NCBI GenBank assembly: GCA_004298675.1
Contig: SCRI01000060.1
Span: 119,458 to 183,457, forward strand
Length of the DNA stretch: 64,000 nt
From: a bacterium
GTDB lineage: Bacteria; Vulcanimicrobiota; Vulcanimicrobiia; Vulcanimicrobiales; SCRA01
Direction: 5' to 3'
Part shown: one piece after another, positions 57,463-64,000 of the stretch
How positions within the stretch are numbered: the stretch's first letter is position 1
Layout: each line of letters starts with the position of its first letter
The notes under the pieces: model-generated
Told to the model about the DNA's origin: nothing
Database searches by the model: none
Seen by the model: the letters and a program-made list of their open reading frames with translations, nothing else
Made by a program: the position numbers and the translations under genes

Positions 57463-57538
57463 GGGCCTGTAGCTCAGCTGGTAGAGCGCTTGCTTTGCAT
57501 GCAAGAAGTCCGCGGTTCGACTCCGCGCAGGTCCACCA
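57463..57538 (+). tRNA. tRNA-Ala (TGC)
   Basis: Cloverleaf with anticodon loop ctttgca and T-loop ggttcgactcc; encoded CCA. Confidence 0.97.
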
Positions 57539-57545
57539 ACGCTCA

Positions 57546-57621
57546 GGGGATGTAGCTCAGCTGGTAGAGCATCGCGCTGGCAGCGCGAGGGTCAGGGGTT
57601 CGAGTCCCCTCATCTCCACCA
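57546..57621 (+). tRNA. tRNA-Ala (GGC)
   Basis: Anticodon stem-loop TCGCG-CTGGCAG-CGCGA; T-loop gggttcgagtccc; encoded CCA. Confidence 0.95.
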
Positions 57622-57624
57622 TCG

Positions 57625-58539
57625 TTATGAGAGAGACGCGCCTACGCGCGCCTCTCTTCTTCTATTGTCGCGCCCGGTCACGCGCAGCGCTTCGGCAGCG
57701 CGCCGCCGCCGGCCGTCCCAGGCCACGATCCAGCCCGCACCGAGCATGAGGGCGGCGCCGGCCGCTTGCGCCGCGCCCATCCGCTCGCCCAGCGCCACGG
57801 CTCCCAGCAGGGTGGCCACCAACGGTTCCATGCCGAAGACCACCGACGCCGCAACGGGGCTGGTGACGCGTTGCCCATGGGCTGCCAGCGCAAAGGCCCC
57901 CAGCGAAGCGACGGTTCCAAGGTAGAGCGTGCCCAGCCACGGAGCCAGACCGTGCATGCCGAAGCCCTCGCCGCTGAGGCCCGCGCCAGCGGCGCAGACC
58001 AATGCGACCACGGCGGCTTGGATCACCACCAGAACCAGCGAGCGGCTACGGCGGATCGCCATCTTCGTCGCGACAATGGAGAGCGCTGCGAAGAGCGCAG
58101 TGCCCAACGTCCAGAGATCGCCGCTGACGATGCGCTCCAAGGGCCAACGCACCGTCAGTAAGCCCGTGCCCAAGAGGGCGACGGCCGCCGCAGCCAGCTC
58201 CATGCTTCTGGGCACATGGCGCATCGCCACCAAAGCCACCAGCGGCACGAGCGCGATGTAGCCGGCGCAGATGAAAGCGCTCTTGGAGGCAGTGGTGGTC
58301 TCGAGGCCGATCGTGTTGGTCGCCTGCATGGCGGCAGCGATGACACCGAGGATGATCCCCCAACGCCACTCCTCGCGCGTGGGCCGCAGACCGAGCACGG
58401 CCAGCGCCCCCACACCCACGAGCGCCGCGAGCAGATAGCGATCGGCTAGCAGCGTCCACGGGCCGGCGTGGATCAGGACCGCCCGGATCACGACGAACGT
58501 CGTGCCGAAAATCAGCGTGGCCAGGGCGATCGAGGGCAT
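57625..58539 (-). CDS. EamA/DMT family transporter
   Basis: MPSIALATLIFGTTFVVIRAVLIHAGPWTLLADRYLLAALVG; GTVASLGAFALAAHGQRVTSPVAASVVFGMEPLVATLLGAVALGE. Confidence 0.9.
   Translation of the reverse strand: MPSIALATLIFGTTFVVIRAVLIHAGPWTLLADRYLLAALVGVGALAVLGLRPTREEWRWGIILGVIAAAMQATNTIGLETTTASKSAFICAGYIALVPLVALVAMRHVPRSMELAAAAVALLGTGLLTVRWPLERIVSGDLWTLGTALFAALSIVATKMAIRRSRSLVLVVIQAAVVALVCAAGAGLSGEGFGMHGLAPWLGTLYLGTVASLGAFALAAHGQRVTSPVAASVVFGMEPLVATLLGAVALGERMGAAQAAGAALMLGAGWIVAWDGRRRRAAEALRVTGRDNRRREARVGASLS
57630..57657 (+). terminator. Rho-independent terminator after tRNA cluster
   Basis: AGAGAG-a-CGCGC ctac GCGCG-c-CTCTCT followed by tcttctattg. Confidence 0.65.
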
Positions 58540-58572
58540 GAGGCGATTGTAGCAGGTGTTGTATACTAAGCC

Positions 58573-58927
58573 GGGGAGCATGCCGGGCCAACGCGCCGCA
58601 AGGTGAGGAAAGTCCGGGCTTCGCAGGGCAGGGTGCAGGATAACGTCCTGTCGAGGTAACTCGAAGGAAAGTGCCACAGAAACATACCGCCCGCGTTCGC
58701 GCGGGTAAGGGTGAAATCGTGAGGTAAGAGCTCACGGCGGGACCCGAGAGGAAACCCGCGGGTAAACCCCACCCGAAGCAAGACCGGCAGTACGGCTCCA
58801 ACCGGGGCCCGGGCGGCCCGCCCGATCTGCCTACGTCGCATCAGGTGGCCGGTAACGGTCACCGCAGAGAGATGCTGGCCGCCGGCTTCGGCCGGTACAG
58901 AACCCGGCTTACAAGCATGCTCTCCCC
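58573..58927 (+). ncRNA. rnpB: RNase P RNA (bacterial class A-like)
   Basis: GAGGAAAGTCCGGGC, CCACAGAAACATACCGCC, GGTAAGGGTGAAA, AACCCCACCCGAAGCAAGACC, AGAGAGATGCTGGCC, ACAGAACCCGGCTTACA; P1 arms gggagcatgc / gcatgctctccc. Confidence 0.96.
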
Positions 58928-58929
58928 AC

Positions 58930-58993
58930 AGCGCTGCGCGCTGCGGGGACCCCGTTCCTTAGAAGGTTCCGGGGCACTCGCCCCGGGTTGTAT
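58930..58993. repeat. Interspersed ~65-bp repeat, copy A
   Basis: gcgctgcgcgctgcggggaccccgttccttagaaggttccggggcactcgccccgggttg. Confidence 0.9.
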
Positions 58994-58996
58994 GGG

Positions 58997-59060
58997 GCGC
59001 TGCGCGCTGCGGGGACCCCGTTCCTTAAAACGTTCCGGGGCACTCGCCCCGGGTTGCACG
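58997..59060. repeat. Interspersed ~65-bp repeat, copy B (tandem with copy A)
   Basis: gcgctgcgcgctgcggggaccccgttccttaaaacgttccggggcactcgccccgggttg; 67-bp period. Confidence 0.9.
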
Positions 59061-59071
59061 AGGCGTGCAAC
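59053..59071. other. Perfect 8-bp inverted repeat with 3-nt spacer
   Basis: GTTGCACG-agg-CGTGCAAC. Confidence 0.6.
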
Positions 59072-59095
59072 TCGCACGAACGGTTGTGCGTTTTG

Positions 59096-59104
59096 TGCTA
59101 CAAT
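59096..59104 (+). promoter_or_regulatory. Extended -10 promoter element
   Basis: TGcTACAAT upstream of the 59152 gene; no clear -35. Confidence 0.4.
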
Positions 59105-59151
59105 GACGCCGAATAGACGTCGGCAACGATCGAGAGGAGAGGTTCCAGGCT

Positions 59152-59538
59152 GTGTCCGCATCCCTGTTTACCGCCGAGATGACCGTTGAGCAGGCTTTCA
59201 CGATCCACGCGGGTGCGCGCCGCGTCTTCGCGCGCTACCACCTGGGCGGCTGCACGCATTGCGCCATCTCCGAGTCGCACAAGATCGGTCAGGTCGCCGA
59301 GGATTATGGAATTCCGCTCGAGCTGCTGTTGGGCGATCTCAACAAGCTCTCCGAGCAGCCGGTGCTGCGCGTGGGCGATCACGTTCGCATCCCCGAGCAG
59401 ATCCGCACCAAAGTCCCCGAGTTGACCGACGTTCCGGAGGTCGGTGAGGTGACCGGCGAGGAGCACGGCGCCTACACCGTAGAGTTCGGAGACGTCCGTC
59501 TGCAAGGGCTGGCGGAGGACTTCATCCCCGTCCACTGA
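59152..59538 (+). CDS. DUF1858-like redox-disulfide domain protein (GTG start)
   Basis: MTVEQAFTIHAGARRVFARYHLGGCTHCAISESHKIGQVAEDYGI. Confidence 0.75.
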   Translation: MSASLFTAEMTVEQAFTIHAGARRVFARYHLGGCTHCAISESHKIGQVAEDYGIPLELLLGDLNKLSEQPVLRVGDHVRIPEQIRTKVPELTDVPEVGEVTGEEHGAYTVEFGDVRLQGLAEDFIPVH

Positions 59539-59571
59539 GCCAACCGGGGCGTTCGCGCCGCGACGGCGAAG

Positions 59572-59928
59572 CTACGCAAGCGGTCTGCGCGCGGAGAAGC
59601 CGCCCTCGAGGTCGTGCCAGTACTCGATCTCCGGTTCCCCGGCTCTCCAGCACAGGTAGATCGTCCGCCCCGCGCGGATGCTGGGGAAGTCGATGAGTCC
59701 GAGGTCGATGTCCTTGACGATACACCCGAAGTGCTCGATACGCTCGATGAGGCGCACGATCTCGTCGCGCCGCTCGCCGATGCCGGGCGCGTGGCCGCGC
59801 GGCACCGCGCGCATCTCGTACTCGAGCTGGACGATCGCCAACTCGCGGCGTTTCTCCCACAGCTCGTCGACCAGCGGACGAATCTTCGGCAAGAGCGCGT
59901 TGGCCTCGTCCCGCGTAAAGAGCCGCAT
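59572..59928 (-). CDS. DUF2203 family protein
   Basis: FTRDEANALLPKIRPLVDELWEKRREL; GCIVKDIDLGLIDFPSIRAGRTIYLCWRAGEPEIEYWHDLEGGFSARRPL. Confidence 0.88.
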   Translation of the reverse strand: MRLFTRDEANALLPKIRPLVDELWEKRRELAIVQLEYEMRAVPRGHAPGIGERRDEIVRLIERIEHFGCIVKDIDLGLIDFPSIRAGRTIYLCWRAGEPEIEYWHDLEGGFSARRPLA

Positions 59929-59967
59929 CCCTTCACCTCCGCGTGCGCACAAGGGTCTTCAAGCCGT

Positions 59968-60894
59968 ATGATGCCCAACCTGCGCCCCAATGCCGAAGAC
60001 GAACGCCGGTCGGCGCATGCCCACGCCGGCGCCGCGCGCTTCGTGGTCGTCACCGGGCTCTCCGGGGCGGGCAAGAGTCAGACCATGAAGTGCTTCGAGG
60101 ACCTGGGCTTCTTCTGTGTCGACAATCTGCCGTCGTCGCTGATCGCGAAGTTCGTCGATCTCATCGATCAAGCCGGCGGACGGATGCAGCGCGTGGCGTT
60201 GATGATCGACGCGCGCGCCGACGGAGTCTTCGGAGACGCGGCGGCGGCACTCTCCGCACTCGACGCCGCGGAAGTTCCCTACCACATGCTCTTCCTGGAA
60301 TCGTCCGACCAGGCACTGGTGCGGCGCTTCAGCGAGACACGCCGCAAGCACCCGCTCGATCGCGGCGGGCGCCTCCTCGATGCCATCGCCGCCGAGCGTA
60401 CCCATCTCGCGCCCTTCAAAGAGCGCGCCGACTACGTCTGGGACACCTCGGTGATGACGCTCTCGCAGCTCAAGGAGCGTGTGGTGCAGACATTCGGCGC
60501 TCCCAGCGACGCTCCGCAGATGCACACCAGCGTCGTCGCCTTCGGGTTCAAGAACGGCATCCCGCTCGACGCCGACCTCATCTTCGACGTGCGCTTCCTG
60601 CCCAACCCGAATTACGTGCCCGAGCTCAAGGATCTCACGGGCGCGAACCCGGCGGTGGAGCAGTACCTGGAGTCGACGCCACTCACCACCTCTTACCTAA
60701 AAGAACTCTTCCGTTTCGTCGACTTTCTCATTCCGCACTTCGTGGAAGAGGGAAAGAGTCACCTAACGATCGCCGTGGGCTGCACGGGCGGGCGCCATCG
60801 CAGCGTCTTCGTCGCGCGCCGCCTGGCGGCACACCTCCACGAGCGCCACTCGGGGATCGACGTCACGCTCCACTCTCGGGACACACAGCTATGA
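59968..60894 (+). CDS. rapZ: RNase adapter RapZ / YvcJ family NTPase
   Basis: VVTGLSGAGKSQTMKCFEDLGFFCVDNLPSSLI; FDVRFLPNPNYVPELKDLTG; IAVGCTGGRHRSV. Confidence 0.96.
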   Translation: MMPNLRPNAEDERRSAHAHAGAARFVVVTGLSGAGKSQTMKCFEDLGFFCVDNLPSSLIAKFVDLIDQAGGRMQRVALMIDARADGVFGDAAAALSALDAAEVPYHMLFLESSDQALVRRFSETRRKHPLDRGGRLLDAIAAERTHLAPFKERADYVWDTSVMTLSQLKERVVQTFGAPSDAPQMHTSVVAFGFKNGIPLDADLIFDVRFLPNPNYVPELKDLTGANPAVEQYLESTPLTTSYLKELFRFVDFLIPHFVEEGKSHLTIAVGCTGGRHRSVFVARRLAAHLHERHSGIDVTLHSRDTQL

Positions 60895-62237
60895 TCGAGC
60901 GCACCGGCAAACAATATAAGTGGTTTCTTCCAGGGTTGAACGTCAAACGCTGGCTGCTGCTGGCGATCGTGGGCGGTGCGCTGCTCATCGACGGCGTGAC
61001 GCGCATCCTCGCCGCGGAAGGCGCGGATTTCCACATCAACCAGACCATCGATCAGGCGGTGCTTGGACACGTTCCGCTGCCATGGATCGACTGGATCTTC
61101 GTGGTGGTGGGCGTGATCTTCGTCTTCGTCGGCATTCGCGCGTGGTTCCGCTCGATCGTCGCCGTGTTGACGCCCAATCGTAAGGATCACATTCTGGAGA
61201 TTCTCGTGGAGCGGCGCGCCCTCACCAAAGGCTGGAAGATCGTGGCCATCGGCGGAGGCACCGGGCTCTCGACGCTACTGCGCGGCATCAAGCAGTACAC
61301 CAGCAACATCACCGCGGTCGTCACGGTCAGTGACGACGGCGGCAGCTCGGGCCGGCTCAAACGCGAGCTCGGCGTGCTGCCGCCTGGAGATATCCGCAAC
61401 TGCCTGGTGGCGTTGGCCGATTCCGAACGCTTGATCACCGAACTCTTTCAGTATCGCTTCAAAGAAGGCGACGGCCTCGCGGGCCACTCCTTCGGCAATC
61501 TGCTGCTGGCGGCGCTCACCGCCGTCACCGGCGGCTTCGATACCGCGATTCGCGAGTCCAGCCGCGTCTTGGCGATACGCGGGCGCGTGCTGCCCTCCAC
61601 GCTCTCCGCGGCGCGGCTGTGCGCGGAACTGGAAGATGGCAGCATCGTCGAAGGCGAGACCAACATCTCGCAATCCTCGCAGCGCATCTCGCGCGTCTTC
61701 CTCGATCCGCGCCGCTGCGAGCCGCTGCACGAAGTCATCGAAGCGATCCGCGACGCCGACGCCATCATCCTCGGCCCCGGCAGCCTCTACACGTCGATCA
61801 TGCCTAACTTGCTGGTCGACGGCATCGCGGCGGAGATCGCGTGTTCGAAGGCGGTACGCATCTACGTCTGCAACGTGATGACGCAGCCGGGCGAGACGCA
61901 CGGCTTCAGCGCGTCGGATCACGTGCAGGCCATCGACGCGCTGGTGGGCGAGCGGCTCTTCGACTACGTGATCGTCAACGACGCGCCGCCGCAGCGCTTG
62001 CGCGAGCGTTACGCCGCCGAAGGTCAGGAGCCCGTGGAACCGACCGTGGAGGCGTTGCGCACGCTCGGCCTCACGCCCATCGTCGCCAGCGTGATCTCGG
62101 AGGAGCAGGCGGTGCGCCACGACTCCCAGCGCCTGGCCACGACGATCATGTCCACGCTGGCGGAGGCTACCGGTTTGGGCGAGCCGGTGCGGCCGCAACG
62201 CAGCGGCGCCGAGGCCGCCTCAGCGATCGCCGAATAG
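60891..62237 (+). CDS. yvcK: YvcK family (gluconeogenesis factor / CofD-like) protein with N-terminal TM region
   Basis: KIVAIGGGTGLSTLLRGIKQYTSNITAVVTVSDDGGSSGRLKRELGVLPPGDIRNCLVAL; ATGA overlap with rapZ. Confidence 0.95.
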   Translation: MIERTGKQYKWFLPGLNVKRWLLLAIVGGALLIDGVTRILAAEGADFHINQTIDQAVLGHVPLPWIDWIFVVVGVIFVFVGIRAWFRSIVAVLTPNRKDHILEILVERRALTKGWKIVAIGGGTGLSTLLRGIKQYTSNITAVVTVSDDGGSSGRLKRELGVLPPGDIRNCLVALADSERLITELFQYRFKEGDGLAGHSFGNLLLAALTAVTGGFDTAIRESSRVLAIRGRVLPSTLSAARLCAELEDGSIVEGETNISQSSQRISRVFLDPRRCEPLHEVIEAIRDADAIILGPGSLYTSIMPNLLVDGIAAEIACSKAVRIYVCNVMTQPGETHGFSASDHVQAIDALVGERLFDYVIVNDAPPQRLRERYAAEGQEPVEPTVEALRTLGLTPIVASVISEEQAVRHDSQRLATTIMSTLAEATGLGEPVRPQRSGAEAASAIAE

Positions 62238-63350
62238 CGTCGCCAGGCGCGCCAGCCGCGCGGACGCGCGCTCCAACAACTCCGCGACGCGCGCCTTGGA
62301 CTCCGCCGGCTCCATCGGGCGGTCGGCAATCGGCAGCACCGCCAACTCTAGCGGCGCGGGCCAGAGCGCTTCTTCCGCCTCAACCACCGCCGCCAGCGCC
62401 ACCGCGCGCACGCCGTGCCCGTGCGCCAGGCGGGCCACGCCACTGAGCGTCTTGCCCATCAACGTCTGCTCGTCGACGCGCCCCTCGCCCGTGATGCAGA
62501 GATCGGCGCCGTCCAACAAGCGTTCCAGCCCGCGCAGCTCCGCCACCAGCTCCACGCCCGGACGCGGCAGCGCGCCGAGAAACGCCATCAAGCCGTAGCC
62601 CAAACCGCCCGCGGCGCCCGCGCCGGGCACGCCGGCGAGATCGACGCCGAGGTCGCGCTGCACGATGCGCGCGAAGTGCGCGAGCGCGGCATCCAGTTGC
62701 GCGACCTGCGCAGGGTCGGCGCCCTTCTGCGGGCCGTAGACCGCGGCGGCGCCACGCGGCCCCGTCAGCGGGTTATCGACGTCGCACGCCACGTCGACGT
62801 GCACCGCGCGCAGGCGTGCATCCAGCGCGGAGACGTCGATGCGTGCCAGGCGCGCCAGCGCGGCGCCGCCGGGTTCCAACTCCGCGCCGGCGCTATCCAG
62901 CAGGCGCGCACCCAACGCCTGCATGCAGCCCGCGCCACCGTCATTGGTGGCGGAACCGCCAATACCGACGACGATGCGCCGCGCGCCGCCGTCCAGCGCG
63001 CTGGCGATCAGCTCCCCCGTGCCGAACGTGCTCGCCCGCGCGGCGTCGCGCGCGCGTTCGTCCAGCAGGGCCAGGCCGCTGGCGGCCGCCATCTCGATGA
63101 CCGCCGTCGCGCCGTCGAAGGCGTAGACCGCGTCGACGGGCGCTCCCAACGGCCCGCGCACGCGTTGCGTTACCGCGCGGAAACCGGCATCGATGAACGC
63201 GGCCACGGTGCCCTCGCCGCCGTCGGCCATCGGGCACAGCGTAATCTCGTCACGCGCGCGCACGCTGCGCCAGCCGCGCTCCACCGCGCGCGCCACGGCT
63301 ACCGCGCCAAGCGAACCCTTGAACTTGTCGGGGGCGATTACGATGCGCAC
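62220..63350 (-). CDS. Glycerate 2-kinase (GlxK/GarK family)
   Basis: MRIVIAPDKFKGSLGAVAVARAVERGW; CPMADGGEGTVAAF; VGIGGSATNDGGAGCMQALG; ITGEGRVDEQTLMGKT. Confidence 0.95.
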   Translation of the reverse strand: MRIVIAPDKFKGSLGAVAVARAVERGWRSVRARDEITLCPMADGGEGTVAAFIDAGFRAVTQRVRGPLGAPVDAVYAFDGATAVIEMAAASGLALLDERARDAARASTFGTGELIASALDGGARRIVVGIGGSATNDGGAGCMQALGARLLDSAGAELEPGGAALARLARIDVSALDARLRAVHVDVACDVDNPLTGPRGAAAVYGPQKGADPAQVAQLDAALAHFARIVQRDLGVDLAGVPGAGAAGGLGYGLMAFLGALPRPGVELVAELRGLERLLDGADLCITGEGRVDEQTLMGKTLSGVARLAHGHGVRAVALAAVVEAEEALWPAPLELAVLPIADRPMEPAESKARVAELLERASARLARLATLFGDR

Positions 63351-63366
63351 GCTTGCGGCGAACTCG

Positions 63367-63699
63367 TCAGCGGTGCAGCTGCACAGGCAGGCTCAGCGCC
63401 TGCCCCGGCGCGACCGTGCCTTCCTGATTGGTAAGCGGCTGGTAGCCCGGCGCGCTGACGCTGTAGTCGAACTTCCCGGGCGGCACGGGATAGACCGAAG
63501 CCGTGCCGGCGCTGGAGGTGGTAGCCGTGAGCACCGTGTTAACGGCGACGCTCGCGCCGGCGATGGCGGCACTGGTGGCGGCGTCCGTGACGGTGAAGTT
63601 GAGCGTGGCGTAGTTGACCGACACCGGGATGCCGCTGCTGCCGCAGGCGGCTAACGTCAACAGAAGAGCGCTGAACCCGATCAGCCGCAGCACACGCAT
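63367..63699 (-). CDS. Small lipoprotein with carboxypeptidase regulatory-like fold
   Basis: [12 protein letters not shown] lipobox; [21 protein letters not shown]...[20 protein letters not shown]. Confidence 0.65.
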   Translation of the reverse strand: MRVLRLIGFSALLLTLAACGSSGIPVSVNYATLNFTVTDAATSAAIAGASVAVNTVLTATTSSAGTASVYPVPPGKFDYSVSAPGYQPLTNQEGTVAPGQALSLPVQLHR

Positions 63700-63784
63700 A
63701 CCCGGCCCTTTTCCCGCCGTGGCGCCGCCGCTCCTCGAAACGCTCGAAGGTTGGCCGCGGGCCTCCCGGCGAAGGACGAACGCG

Positions 63785-64000
63785 ATGCGCTACTTTGAGA
63801 ACGCTCTCGACGTTATCGGCCATACGCCGCTCATCCGGCTCAACAGTGTGATGGACGGCGCCAAGCCGCTGGTCCTCGCCAAAGTGGAGTACGTCAACCC
63901 CGGGGGCAGCGTCAAGGACCGCCCCGCGAAGGCGATGATCGCCGAGGCGGAGCGCACGGGCGCGCTCAAGCCCGGCGGCACGATCGTCGAGCCCACCTCC
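63785..64000 (+). CDS. Cysteine synthase / cystathionine beta-synthase family, truncated by window end
   Basis: [19 protein letters not shown]...[27 protein letters not shown] (PLP lysine motif). Confidence 0.92.
   Translation, partial: MRYFENALDVIGHTPLIRLNSVMDGAKPLVLAKVEYVNPGGSVKDRPAKAMIAEAERTGALKPGGTIVEPTS

Noticed and set aside
58566-58862. Minus-strand ORF over 58566-58862
   Set aside because: Lies entirely within the conserved RNase P RNA.
59943-62237. 764-aa ORF spanning rapZ and yvcK
   Set aside because: The first ~316 codons are a wrong-frame shadow of rapZ; only the part from 60891 (YvcK) is real.

Overview
GC-rich bacterial chromosome segment, coding on both strands, with no rRNA or CRISPR array seen. 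Landmarks: a class II (B12-dependent) ribonucleotide reductase gene carrying two inteins; a lower-GC cassette (SPPF-type DNA methyltransferase, GHKL ATPase, small XRE protein) flanked by ~81-bp direct repeats; a GrdB/PrdB-like gene interrupted by one in-frame TGA that reads as a candidate selenoprotein (UxxCH); a SenB-like selenosugar synthase about 5 kb downstream of it; a norCB/heme-biosynthesis/PAS operon; a WtpA/WtpB-like transporter without an ATPase gene; a TonB-dependent receptor; an LplT/PlsC-like fusion; a Cyc2-like cytochrome-porin with a CuA cupredoxin; a KGG-type tandem-repeat protein; the rimM-khpA-rpsP-ffh and acpP-fabG-fabD-fabH-rpmF-yceD block; three tRNAs; RNase P RNA; and rapZ-yvcK. 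The best candidates for something undescribed are (1) the split selenoprotein ORF and (2) the repeat-flanked MTase/GHKL-ATPase/XRE cassette, whose flanking repeat is the duplicated 5' end of that same selenoprotein gene. All family calls come from reading motifs by eye; no database search was run.
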